This document shows positions 8,409-15,890 of a stretch of DNA of 22,739 nt, piece by piece; within the stretch, counting starts at the first letter, position 1, and each line of letters opens with the position of its first letter. The position numbers and the translations under genes are program-made. Below the pieces are notes generated by a model. The model was not told where the DNA came from. It saw nothing but the letters and a program-made list of their open reading frames with translations, and made no database searches. Location: assembly GCA_964415605.1 (NCBI GenBank), contig CAYQBA010000068.1, forward strand, positions 1 through 22,739, read 5' to 3'. The DNA is from UCB3 sp964415605. Its GTDB lineage: Bacteria; Chloroflexota; Anaerolineae; Epilineales; Epilineaceae.

Positions 8409-11012
8409 ATGCCGAGCGACCAGACCGCCCTGCCCGCCGCCCGCACGACGACTCGGACCGCCGGCATCGCCCTCGTGCTCGTGCTCGCGGCCGCCGCCGA
8501 CGCCCCTGGCGCCGGCGCCCAGGCTTCGCGGGCCGGGTGGCGGACGTACGCCGGCGGCGACGAGGTTCTGGCGCTGGCCATCGACCCCCACGATCCCCAG
8601 CGGCTCTGGGCCGGCACCGAGGGCGGCGGCGTGGTGTGGTGGGACCTGTCCAACGACACGTTCGTGCAGCACGTGTTCCCGACGCAGGCCGGCCTGGTGA
8701 GCAACGACGTGTACGACATCGCCTTCGGCGACGCCGGCGACGCGTGGCTCGCCACCGGCCGCGGCGTGACGTTCGCGCCGCAGGTCGGCGCGTGGACGGC
8801 CTACCCGACGGACGACATCCCCGACGAGGGGCTGCCCGACCCGCCGCTGACCGCCGTGGCCGTCGAGCCGAACGGCGACGTGTGGGCCGGTGGCCCGCAC
8901 GGCCTGGCACACCTCACGTCGACCGCCGCCGACTGGACGTTCGTCCCAACGGACGCGTTCGAGCCGGGCGACGACGACAAGCCGAAGGACGGACCGGGCC
9001 AGACCTACGTGGCCGACATCGCCGTCGGGCCGGACGGCGCGGTGTACGTCGCCCACGGGCGCGGCAAGAGCGGCGACCAGCCGGCGCTGTCGGTCTACGA
9101 CCCGGCGGTGCAGGCGTGGCGCCACGTCAGCAAGGTCGACCCCGTGTCGGGCGGCACCGACGGCCCGACCACCGACCAGGTCATGGCCCTGGCGGTCCAC
9201 AACGGCCAGCTCTGGCTTGGCACGTGGGGCGCGGGTGTCCTGCGCTGGGACGGTGCCGCCTGGGAGGCCTACGACAAGTCCTTCGGGCTGTGCGACAACC
9301 GCGTGTGGGCCATGACGGCCGGCCCCGAGGGCGTGTGGGCCGCCTGCGCCAACGATCGCGGCACCGGCGCCGGCATCGCCCAATGGAACGGCACCGACTG
9401 GGAGGCGCACGGGGTCGCCGACGGGCTGCCCGACGACGCCCTGGTGGCCCTTGCCGCCGCCGGGGATCGCGTCTACGTCGGGACCAACGGCGTCGGCATC
9501 GACGCCACGGGCGAGATCGACGGCTCGGGCATCGTGCCCTTCGACGGCGCGGCCGCGACCGCGCTGCGGACCGCCCCGCGCACGCCGTGGTCCAACGACA
9601 TCACGGCCGCCACGTTCACCCCGGACGGCACCTTGTGGGCCGGCACGCGCGGCAGCGGCCTCATGCGCTACACGCCCGCGGATCAGGAATGGACCGCCTA
9701 CACGGTCGACGGCACCGACGGCGACCTGGCCGGGGACACCATCACCGACCTGGCGGTCCGGGGAGACGAGCTCTGGATCAGCGCCGCCCAGACGCAGTTC
9801 CGGGGAGGCCAATACGTCGACGGCGGCGTCAGCGTCCTGGAGCACGCGACCGAGAGATGGGTCGACCTGATCCGCAAGCCCACCAGCGCCGGAGAGGCCG
9901 GGCTGCCGGACAACAACGTCAGCAGCCTGGCGATCGACGGCGCCGACCGTGTCTGGTTCGGCCTGGGCAGCGTCAGCGGCGGGGCGGGCCTCCCGTCGCA
10001 GAGCGGCGCGGGCGTGGCGATGCTCGACCCGTCGACCGCGCGCTGGGAGATCTTCGACCACACGGCCGACGGCCTGGCCGGCAACACCGTGACCGACGTC
10101 GCCGCCGGCGGCGACGTGGTGTGGGCCGCCGCCAGCTACCACACCGGCGCTCAGGGCCGGCGCGAGGGCGGCGGCGTGTGCCGCATGGCGGGCGGGGCCT
10201 GGACCACGTGGGCCCTCGACGACGACGGCTTCCTGACCTATCACGGGAGCGGAATCACGACGCAGCAGGATCCCTTCATCGCGGGCGACGTCCGGTCGAT
10301 CGCGCTGACCGCCGCCGGCGACGTGTACGCCGGCACCTACACGGCGGACGCCAGCAGCCTCATCGGCCGTTGGCCGTTCGTCGACGCGGTGGTCAACCAG
10401 CGCGCCGCGGCGGCGGGGTCGTGGACGCCCGTCACGTTCGTCGACGACGGGTGGGTGTCGGCGCTGGCCGAGGACCGCCGCGGGCAGACGTGGGCCGGGA
10501 CGACCCGCGGGCACTTCTTCAAGACCGATCCGTTTCAGGAGCATTCGCCGACGGGGAACCGCCAGTTCGACACGTCGATCGGCGGCGTGCGCGTGCGCAC
10601 GGCCGGCGGCTGGATCACGCTCGAGCCCGGCAACAGCGGGCTGGCGTCCAACGCCATCACGGCGCTGGCGGTGGACCCGACCAACGGCCACGTCTGGGTG
10701 GGCACCGAGAACGGCGGGTTCTCGGTCTTCACCGCTGACCAGGCACAGCCGACGCCGAGCCCAGGCGGGCCCACGGCCACCGCGGCGCGCACGGCAACCC
10801 CGTCGGCACCGGGCGCCACCGGCACCGTTCCGGCCGTGGTGACCATCGACGTCCAGGCCACGCGCCGGCCGGCGACGCCCGCCCCGGGCGGCGACGACGA
10901 CGATGACGGGGCGCCGCCGGAAGTGCCGGAACCGGGATCCCTGCTCATCCTGGGCTCGGGATTGGCCGGGTTGGCCGGGTACCTGGGCTGGCGGCGACGC
11001 GGCGCGCGCTAG
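8409..11012 (+). CDS. Secreted double beta-propeller protein with PEP-CTERM sorting tail
   Basis: This is an 867-residue exported protein. The ATG at 8409 is preceded by AGGAG (8396-8400) at 8 bases and opens a signal peptide (hydrophobic core ~18-32, GAGAQA end). An in-frame ATG at 8244 would bury the signal and overlap the promoter. The body contains 14 short repeats of the two-component-regulator propeller type, such as LWAGTEGGG, LWLGTWGAG, LWAGTRGSG and VWVGTENGG, which fits two seven-bladed propellers. A Thr/Pro/Ala linker and an acidic patch (DDDDD) precede a PEP-CTERM signal: VPEP near residue 839, a hydrophobic stretch, then RRRGAR. In hybrid two-component systems this sensor is fused to a kinase. 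Here there is no kinase or receiver domain, so ligand binding or surface adhesion is more likely than signalling. Exosortase processing is inferred. Confidence 0.85.
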   Translation: MPSDQTALPAARTTTRTAGIALVLVLAAAADAPGAGAQASRAGWRTYAGGDEVLALAIDPHDPQRLWAGTEGGGVVWWDLSNDTFVQHVFPTQAGLVSNDVYDIAFGDAGDAWLATGRGVTFAPQVGAWTAYPTDDIPDEGLPDPPLTAVAVEPNGDVWAGGPHGLAHLTSTAADWTFVPTDAFEPGDDDKPKDGPGQTYVADIAVGPDGAVYVAHGRGKSGDQPALSVYDPAVQAWRHVSKVDPVSGGTDGPTTDQVMALAVHNGQLWLGTWGAGVLRWDGAAWEAYDKSFGLCDNRVWAMTAGPEGVWAACANDRGTGAGIAQWNGTDWEAHGVADGLPDDALVALAAAGDRVYVGTNGVGIDATGEIDGSGIVPFDGAAATALRTAPRTPWSNDITAATFTPDGTLWAGTRGSGLMRYTPADQEWTAYTVDGTDGDLAGDTITDLAVRGDELWISAAQTQFRGGQYVDGGVSVLEHATERWVDLIRKPTSAGEAGLPDNNVSSLAIDGADRVWFGLGSVSGGAGLPSQSGAGVAMLDPSTARWEIFDHTADGLAGNTVTDVAAGGDVVWAAASYHTGAQGRREGGGVCRMAGGAWTTWALDDDGFLTYHGSGITTQQDPFIAGDVRSIALTAAGDVYAGTYTADASSLIGRWPFVDAVVNQRAAAAGSWTPVTFVDDGWVSALAEDRRGQTWAGTTRGHFFKTDPFQEHSPTGNRQFDTSIGGVRVRTAGGWITLEPGNSGLASNAITALAVDPTNGHVWVGTENGGFSVFTADQAQPTPSPGGPTATAARTATPSAPGATGTVPAVVTIDVQATRRPATPAPGGDDDDDGAPPEVPEPGSLLILGSGLAGLAGYLGWRRRGAR

Positions 11013-11030
11013 CCCGCCGGTCGGTCAGGG

Positions 11031-12023
11031 TCAGTCGAGGTCCAGCGCCAGCCGGTCCAGCACGCGCACGAGCCGGAAGCCGGCATCGCGCAGGGCCGCG
11101 ATCGTCGCCGTCCGGCGTGTCTCGATCTCGGCTTCGACCTCGAAGCCGCGGTGGTTGCGCGCCAGCACGCCGAGGGCGGCGTCGAGCAGCGGCGGCTCCA
11201 CCCGACCGCTCCAGTGCGGCTCGACGGCGAGGTCGAGCCGGTGCGGGCCTCGCTCGCGCACCGTCTGCAGCGCCAGGATGCCCCTGAGGTCGCCATCGGC
11301 GCGCGTGTACCACGCCGTCCGCGACTTGCCCTCGAGCCAATCGTCGAGCGCATCGATCCATCCGGCCCGGTCGATCGCCTGGACCGTGAGCGCGGTGGGA
11401 CCGCCGCGGTCGAGGCTGCCGGCACGGCCGAGCAGCCGGCGCGCCGCGGGGAGGTCGGCCCGCCCGAGGCGGCCCAGCGCGATCGCGGGATCATGTGCGG
11501 CCGGCCGCGCCGGCGGCACGCGGGCCATGCGCAACGTGGCCGCAGTGTTCATCCGCCAGAAGCCCATGTCGAGGTACAGCGCCTGCGCCGCGGCGTTGTC
11601 CGTGCGCACCTGGAGCTGGACCTGGCGCGCGCCCGCGGAACGGGCGGCGTCGAGCGCCGCGCCCATCAGGCGGCGGGCGATCCCGTGGCGCCGGAAGTCG
11701 GGGTGGGTCGTGACGTTGGCGATCACCCACAGGTCGGCATCGGCATGCATGAGGCTGGTGTTGCCGACCAGGCGGCCGCCGGCGTACCACACGTAGCCCT
11801 TGAACCCGCCGTCGGTGGCCGCGAACACGCGCGACAGCACGCCCCAGGGCCCCGACGCGCTCGCGGCCATGTCCGAGAGCCAGCGCCGGTCGCGGGCATC
11901 CAGGTCGTGCCCGAATCCGAGCTCGAGCAGGCCGATCACCGCCGTCAGATCCCGCCAGGGCAGGAACGCGTGCATCCCATCGGGAACGGTGCGCGCCGGA
12001 AGCAGCGCGTCGACGCCGGTCAT
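11031..12023 (-). CDS. GNAT-family N-acetyltransferase
   Basis: This is a 330-residue protein. Residues ~15-165 form a GNAT fold: motif A runs NVTTHPDFRRHGIARRLMG at about 103-121, where RRHGIA (111-116) is the acetyl-CoA pyrophosphate loop (R/Q-x-x-G-x-A). ALYLDMGFW at ~148-156 is the usual closing strand. The second half (~175-330) repeats a weaker GNAT-like pattern (LRGILALQTV, then ALRDAGFRLVRVLDRL) but lacks a clear motif A, so it is probably a degenerate second domain. The acceptor substrate cannot be told. The gene lies 14 bases after the small membrane gene and is probably transcribed with coaE. It converges on the propeller gene, with only 18 bases between the stops. Confidence 0.85.
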   Translation of the reverse strand: MTGVDALLPARTVPDGMHAFLPWRDLTAVIGLLELGFGHDLDARDRRWLSDMAASASGPWGVLSRVFAATDGGFKGYVWYAGGRLVGNTSLMHADADLWVIANVTTHPDFRRHGIARRLMGAALDAARSAGARQVQLQVRTDNAAAQALYLDMGFWRMNTAATLRMARVPPARPAAHDPAIALGRLGRADLPAARRLLGRAGSLDRGGPTALTVQAIDRAGWIDALDDWLEGKSRTAWYTRADGDLRGILALQTVRERGPHRLDLAVEPHWSGRVEPPLLDAALGVLARNHRGFEVEAEIETRRTATIAALRDAGFRLVRVLDRLALDLD

Positions 12024-12037
12024 GGTCGGAGGACGGC

Positions 12038-12343
12038 CTAGGCACCGTCATCCGGCGCGGCGCCGCGCGACGGAGGAACGCCTGCAGGCGAGACGGCGTC
12101 GGCGCCGGGGACGCCCGCGGCGCCGGCATCGTCCGCCGCGTCTCCGTCGTCCGCGTCATCGGCTTCCCACGCGATGATCCAGGCGCACAGCCCGGCGAGG
12201 GCCACCGTGGCCACGCCGAGCGCCGCCGCCTGCGACGCGTTGAGCCCGACGTCGCGGGCCGACCACCCCAGGATGAGCAACATGCCCACGGCCAGCACCA
12301 ACCAGGTGGCGAGGTTGGGGTGGCGATCGGCCCATGCCTTCAT
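12038..12343 (-). CDS. Small two-helix membrane protein, function unknown
   Basis: This is a 101-residue protein. I chose ATG 12343 because AAAGGAG (12354-12360) stands 10 bases upstream. A TTG at 12373 overlapping the coaE stop would add 10 residues. Two hydrophobic helices (~10-28 and ~36-57) are joined by a short loop. They are followed by an acidic stretch (EADDADDGDAADD) and an Ala/Pro/Gly-rich tail that is likely cytoplasmic and disordered. I do not recognise the family. It sits between coaE and the acetyltransferase in one apparent transcription unit. Confidence 0.6.
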   Translation of the reverse strand: MKAWADRHPNLATWLVLAVGMLLILGWSARDVGLNASQAAALGVATVALAGLCAWIIAWEADDADDGDAADDAGAAGVPGADAVSPAGVPPSRGAAPDDGA

Positions 12344-12369
12344 GGGATCGGGACTCCTTTCGAGCGCGC

Positions 12370-12975
12370 TCAAGAACGGCGGCGCATGAGCCGGGACCAG
12401 GCGGCCTCGAGCTGCGCGCGCGTCGCCGAGGGCGGCCCGCTGTTATCGATCACGTCGGTCGCGACGGCGAGCCGGGGTGCCAGCGGCGGCATCGCCGCCA
12501 GGCGCCGGTCGATGGCCGCGTCCGTCCAGCCGCGCTCGCGCAATCGCGACCGCTGCGGGTTCGGCTCGCAGACGACGAGCCACACGGCGAAGCAAGCGTC
12601 GCTCAAGCCGGACTCGATCAGCTTGACCGCCTCGACGACGACGACCGGGGTTCGGATCCGGTCGAGCCACGCCCGCACCCGCGCCAACACCGCCGGATGG
12701 ACGATGCGCTCGAGATCTCCGAGCGCGGCCGGATCGCCGAACACCGTTCCCGCCAGGGCCTCGCGATCGATCCCTCCGCCCGGGAGGCGGACCGACGGCC
12801 CGAAGCGGGCGGCAACGGCCGCGACGACCGCGTCGTCGTGCGCCAGGATCTCGTGCACCACCAGGTCGGCATCCAGCGTCGCCGCCCCCCGTTCGGCCAG
12901 CCACCGGCAGACCGTGCTCTTGCCGCACCCGACGGCGCCGGTGACCCCGATCAATCTTTGCGGCACCCTGCTCAC
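12370..12975 (-). CDS. coaE: Dephospho-CoA kinase
   Basis: The product is 201 residues and performs the last step of coenzyme A synthesis: ATP-dependent phosphorylation of the 3'-hydroxyl of dephospho-CoA. The P-loop GAVGCGKST is at 13-21, the substrate-site LDADLVVHEIL follows at about 33-43, and the EREAL-like lid (IDREALAGTVFGD) and VIDNSG near the end match the family. The GTG at 12975 is chosen because it gives the usual length (~200) and lies exactly where transcription is predicted to begin. A GTG at 13011 would overlap the -35 box, and a GTG at 12966 is also possible. The usual Gln of the R-I-x-x-Q motif is replaced (RRLAAMPP). First gene of the coaE/membrane protein/GNAT unit. Confidence 0.92.
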   Translation of the reverse strand: MSRVPQRLIGVTGAVGCGKSTVCRWLAERGAATLDADLVVHEILAHDDAVVAAVAARFGPSVRLPGGGIDREALAGTVFGDPAALGDLERIVHPAVLARVRAWLDRIRTPVVVVEAVKLIESGLSDACFAVWLVVCEPNPQRSRLRERGWTDAAIDRRLAAMPPLAPRLAVATDVIDNSGPPSATRAQLEAAWSRLMRRRS

Positions 12976-12982
12976 GCCCGGG

Positions 12983-13011
12983 ATTTTATCGCATGCCGGT
13001 CGGCTTGTCAC
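12983..13011 (-). promoter_or_regulatory. coaE promoter, leaderless arrangement
   Basis: On the minus strand GTGACA (13011-13006), a 17-base spacer and TAAAAT (12988-12983) match 5 of 6 positions in each box. Transcription would start at 12976-12975, on the first base of the chosen GTG start or one base before it. No Shine-Dalgarno sequence is present. Confidence 0.6.
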
Positions 13012-13034
13012 GCGCCGCCGGAGGGCTTGTCACG
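13002..13034 (+). repeat. 11-bp direct repeat pair in the coaE/cohesin divergent region
   Basis: GGCTTGTCACG occurs at 13002-13012 and 13024-13034, 22 bp start to start (two helical turns). The first copy contains the coaE -35 box and the second contains the cohesin-gene -35 box. It may be an operator for a regulator acting on both, or only a duplicated -35 region. Confidence 0.5.
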
Positions 13035-13055
13035 GTCGAGCCCGGATGCTAGACT
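13027..13055 (+). promoter_or_regulatory. Promoter of the cohesin gene, leaderless arrangement
   Basis: TTGTCA (13027-13032), a 17-base spacer and TAGACT (13050-13055), with TG at 13047-13048 as an extended -10. The start would be near 13062-13063, and the ATG is at 13063. There is no ribosome site upstream of the ATG. Confidence 0.6.
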
Positions 13056-13062
13056 CCCGACC

Positions 13063-14022
13063 ATGCGCGAGCCAGCCCACCACGCTCCGGCCGGCGGCCC
13101 CCACGGCGGTGGCGCCGCGCCCCGCAGGGGCTCGTTGCGCGGCCTCGGCATGCTCGCGGTGGCGAGCGGGCTCGCGCTTTTGGCTCCCGCCGGCGCGCCG
13201 GGCGCCGCCCGTGCCCAGGCGCCGGACACCGAGGCGGTCGCCGTCATCGAGCTGTCGCCCTCGCTGATCCAGCTCGGGAGCACCCCGGTTCAAGTCGCCA
13301 TCCAGGTCCGCGAGGTCCCGCAGCTCGGCACGTTTGACGTCACGCTGGTCTACGACGGCACCCATGCCGTGGTCACGGCCGTCGAGCCGGGCGACTACCT
13401 GGCCACGGCCGATGGGCCCGGCGCCATCACGCTGCGCGCCGCCGAGGCGGGACGGCTGAGGCTGACCGGCGCGGTCCGCGCCGCCCCGGACGACGGCACG
13501 AACGCGGGCGAGGGCGCCGCCGGCAACCCCGAGGACGGGGCAACGGACGGCGCGGTCGATCCGGCCGCGGCAACCGACCTCGCGGCGCCCGCGCCGCTCA
13601 CCGTCGGAACGCTGGCGCTGGTCACGCTCGCGCCGCTTCAGCGTTCCGAAGGCAGCCTGGCGATCGAGGTCGCGGGCATCGCCCTCACCGATGCCGCCGG
13701 CAACGCCGTGGAGGCCACGGGCCTGACCGCGCAGTTCACCGTGGTCGAGGACCCGACGGACGAAACGCGCGCCGAGGCGGAGCGGCAGGCGGCGCTCCTG
13801 GCCGACACCGTGGACGACAGCGCGCTGAGCGGCATCGCCGACAGCGTTCGCCGGTCGTTCGGGCAGGTCGGCGGGCAGCTGCGCGGGCTTGCGGTCAACC
13901 CGATCGTGGCGTGGCTGGCCATCCTCGCCGGCGCGCTGGCCGTGGTCGGGGTCGGCTGGCAGCTCGGGCGCCGGCCGGCGGTCCAAGGCGGGCCAGGGAG
14001 CTCCAGCACGGCCCAGGATTGA
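13063..14022 (+). CDS. Membrane-anchored cohesin-domain protein
   Basis: This is a 319-residue exported protein. A signal peptide with a long, basic N-region (core ~30-45, end GAARA-Q near 51) leads into a beta-rich domain at ~57-229 that reads like a cohesin: VQVAIQVREVPQLGTFDVTLVYD, then VVTAVEPGDYL, and late strands LAIEVAGIALTDAAGN and GLTAQFTVV. A ~38-residue Gly/Asp/Ala-rich insertion (141-178) sits between strands. A helical spacer (~233-275) is followed by one membrane helix (~280-300) and a basic/polar tail (GRRPAVQ). Cohesins bind dockerin modules, and the next gene ends in a dockerin. A single cohesin with its own anchor would be a minimal cell-surface receptor. The frame is open further upstream, but the promoter and signal peptide fix ATG 13063. 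Confidence 0.75.
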   Translation: MREPAHHAPAGGPHGGGAAPRRGSLRGLGMLAVASGLALLAPAGAPGAARAQAPDTEAVAVIELSPSLIQLGSTPVQVAIQVREVPQLGTFDVTLVYDGTHAVVTAVEPGDYLATADGPGAITLRAAEAGRLRLTGAVRAAPDDGTNAGEGAAGNPEDGATDGAVDPAAATDLAAPAPLTVGTLALVTLAPLQRSEGSLAIEVAGIALTDAAGNAVEATGLTAQFTVVEDPTDETRAEAERQAALLADTVDDSALSGIADSVRRSFGQVGGQLRGLAVNPIVAWLAILAGALAVVGVGWQLGRRPAVQGGPGSSSTAQD

Positions 14023-14043
14023 AGCCGGTCGGTGGCGTGATTG

Positions 14044-14052
14044 TGTTATAAT
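14044..14052 (+). promoter_or_regulatory. Extended -10 promoter of the CAP-dockerin gene
   Basis: A perfect TATAAT (14047-14052) is preceded directly by TGT (14044-14046), the TGn of an extended -10. No good -35 lies 16-18 bases upstream. The start would be near 14059, leaving a leader of about 77 bases. Confidence 0.65.
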
Positions 14053-14056
14053 GTTT

Positions 14057-14111
14057 TGAGGTGGCATCATCGACCGGGCAACGGGCCCGGGGAGAGATTG
14101 TGGCAACCTCA
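14057..14111 (+). other. Structured leader of the CAP-dockerin mRNA
   Basis: TGAGGT (14057-14062) can pair with ACCTCA (14106-14111). Inside that, CCGGGC pairs with GCCCGG (within ~14076-14093) around a 5-base loop. The outer stem begins at the predicted 5' end of the RNA. I match it to no known riboswitch. It may protect the message or control translation. Confidence 0.35.
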
Positions 14112-14135
14112 CCATCAGCACGGGGGTGACTCGAA

Positions 14136-14882
14136 ATGGTCCAGCGCGGCTTGAAGTCCTTGCATCGTCGGGCATCGGTGGTCACGGCGCTTTCGGCGCT
14201 GGTGGTCCTCACGGTTCCCGCCGCCGTCTCGCTCGCGTCGCCTCCCGGCGAGCCGATCCTGCCCCAGGAGCAGGCGGTCGTCGACCTGGTCAACCAGGAG
14301 CGCGCCAAGGTCGGGGCGCCGGCGCTGATCGTCAACTACTCGCTGCAGGACGCGGCCTGGTCGCACAACGAGCTCATGGTGAGCAGCGGGTGCTTCTCGC
14401 ACGACCGCTGCGGCGACGGCGGCCCCGGTGACCGGATCAAGAAGACGGGCTACCGATCGGTGACGTGGGGCGAGAACATCGCGCGCGGCCAGCGGACGCC
14501 CGCGGCGGTCATGAACGCGTGGATGAACAGCACGGGCCACCGCCGCAACATCCTCAACCCGGACTTCACCGACATCGGCGTGGCCTACAACCCGAGCGGC
14601 CCGACGTGGACCCAGGTCTTCGCCACGCCGCGCCAGGACTACGCCACGGTGGTGCCGCCCACGGGCGGCGGGTCGGGCACCAACCCGCCGGCCTGCAGCC
14701 TGCCGGACTTCGACGCCGACCGTGTCGTGACCCAGGTCGACGTCGACATCGTGTCGGCGCGCTTCCAGCAGACGGCGAGCGACCCCGGCTGGGACGCCCG
14801 GTTCGACGTGATCAAGGACGACGTCATCAACGTGTTCGACGTGTTCGAGGTCGTGTTGTCGCTCGACCAGCGGTGCGACTGA
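14136..14882 (+). CDS. Secreted CAP (SCP/PR1-like) domain protein with C-terminal dockerin
   Basis: This is a 248-residue protein. ATG 14136 has GGGGGTGA (14122-14129) 6 bases upstream. A signal peptide covers ~1-34. The CAP domain spans ~40-170: SHNEL (His77), FSHD (His89), WGENIARG (Glu113) and the NSTGHRRNILNPDFTDIGVAY block with His135. Bacterial CAP proteins are extracellular, and their activity is usually unknown. After a Pro/Gly linker, residues 187-248 hold two dockerin-type calcium loops: DFDADRVVTQVD (191-202) and DVIKDDVINVFD (224-235), with Asp/Asn at positions 1, 3 or 5, 9 and 12. Cys187 and Cys247 bracket this module and may form a disulfide. The partner is plausibly the cohesin encoded just upstream. 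The 113-base gap holds a separate promoter. Confidence 0.85.
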   Translation: MVQRGLKSLHRRASVVTALSALVVLTVPAAVSLASPPGEPILPQEQAVVDLVNQERAKVGAPALIVNYSLQDAAWSHNELMVSSGCFSHDRCGDGGPGDRIKKTGYRSVTWGENIARGQRTPAAVMNAWMNSTGHRRNILNPDFTDIGVAYNPSGPTWTQVFATPRQDYATVVPPTGGGSGTNPPACSLPDFDADRVVTQVDVDIVSARFQQTASDPGWDARFDVIKDDVINVFDVFEVVLSLDQRCD

Positions 14883-14883
14883 G

Positions 14884-14913
14884 CGACGGCCTGGTCGTCG
14901 CCGGCGGCCGTCG
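14884..14913 (+). terminator. Hairpin after the CAP-dockerin gene
   Basis: CGACGGCC (14884-14891) pairs perfectly with GGCCGTCG (14906-14913) across 14 bases, two bases after the stop. No T-tract follows, so termination may be partial. Confidence 0.35.
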
Positions 14914-14958
14914 GGCAGGATCGATGCCTCGAACGCGGAGCGAGACGGAACCCGGTCG

Positions 14959-15861
14959 ATGACGGCCATCCTGGTCCATGGCGGCGCCGGCCCGCATGTC
15001 GCGCAACGCGAGGCCAAGCTGGCGTCTGCCGCGGCCGCCGCCGACGCGGGTTGGGCCGTGCTGGCAGCCGGCGGGTCGGCCCTGGCTGCGGTCGAGGCCG
15101 CCACCCGCGTGCTGGAGGATGACCCGCTGTTCGACGCCGGCGTCGGCAGCTACCTCAACGCCGACGGCGAGGTCGAGCTCGACGCCATCATCATGGACGG
15201 GCGCGACCTGACGTTCGGCGCGGTGGCGGCGGTCCAGCGGGTGAAGAACCCCGTCAGCCTGGCGCGGCTGATCCTGACCGACAGCCCACACGCGCTCCTC
15301 GCCGCCTCGGGCGCCGAGCGGTTCGCCCGCCAGAACGGGCTCACCGTGCCGGCGGCCGACATGCTGGCGCCCGAAGTGCTGCGCCAGTGGCGCGAGCGGC
15401 GCAACGGCACGGCGGCGCCGGCCGGCGCCGCCGCCGATCCCGGGACCATGGCGGGCGCCATCGGCGACACGGTGGGGGCGGTGGCGCTGGACCGGCACGG
15501 GCACCTGGCCGCCGCGACGTCCACCGGCGGCACCCGCGACAAGTGGCCGGGCCGGGTCGGCGACTCGCCGATCGTCGGGTCCGGCGCCTACGCCGACGAC
15601 CGTTCGGGCGCCGTGTCGTGCACGGGCCACGGCGAGTCGATCATGCGGGTGTGCCTGGCGTTCGAGGCGTGCGGGCGGATGGCGGCCGGCGCGGCGGCCA
15701 TGGCCGCCTGCCAGCACGCGGTGCGCGTGCTGGCGGACCGCACGGGCGGCCACGGCGGCGTCATCGCCGTCGGGCGCGACGGCCGGCTGGGATGGGCGTG
15801 GAACACGCCGGCGATGCCGTACGCATGGCGCGACGACGCCGGCGCCGGATCGGGAATGTGA
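14959..15861 (+). CDS. Isoaspartyl peptidase / plant-type L-asparaginase
   Basis: This is a 300-residue member of the Ntn-hydrolase (Thr) family that hydrolyses beta-aspartyl dipeptides and asparagine (EC 3.4.19.5 / 3.5.1.1). It is made as a precursor that cuts itself before the nucleophile Thr. The cut site is seen at GAIGDTVGAVALD, making Thr171 the nucleophile. The N-terminal ILVHGGAG block, FDAGVGSYLNADGEVELDA, the substrate-loop TSTGGTRDKWPGRVGDSPI and the GSGAYAD block all match. The second Thr and Gly of STGGT lie in the expected place. There is no signal peptide, so it is cytoplasmic. ATG 14959 fits the family N-terminus, although no strong ribosome site precedes it. It lies 76 bases after the CAP gene and 29 before the PRC-barrel gene. 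Confidence 0.92.
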   Translation: MTAILVHGGAGPHVAQREAKLASAAAAADAGWAVLAAGGSALAAVEAATRVLEDDPLFDAGVGSYLNADGEVELDAIIMDGRDLTFGAVAAVQRVKNPVSLARLILTDSPHALLAASGAERFARQNGLTVPAADMLAPEVLRQWRERRNGTAAPAGAAADPGTMAGAIGDTVGAVALDRHGHLAAATSTGGTRDKWPGRVGDSPIVGSGAYADDRSGAVSCTGHGESIMRVCLAFEACGRMAAGAAAMAACQHAVRVLADRTGGHGGVIAVGRDGRLGWAWNTPAMPYAWRDDAGAGSGM

Positions 15862-15890
15862 CAGACCGCCTAGGCCAAGGAGGGCGCCGA

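Noticed and set aside
8172..10691. 839-codon minus-strand frame opposite the propeller gene
   Set aside because: It is the mirror of a strongly coding plus-strand gene with signal peptide, ribosome site and repeats. The minus product has no recognisable motif.
12976..13011. GTG at 13011 as coaE start
   Set aside because: It lies in the -35 box, and the added 12 residues are not part of the family N-terminus.
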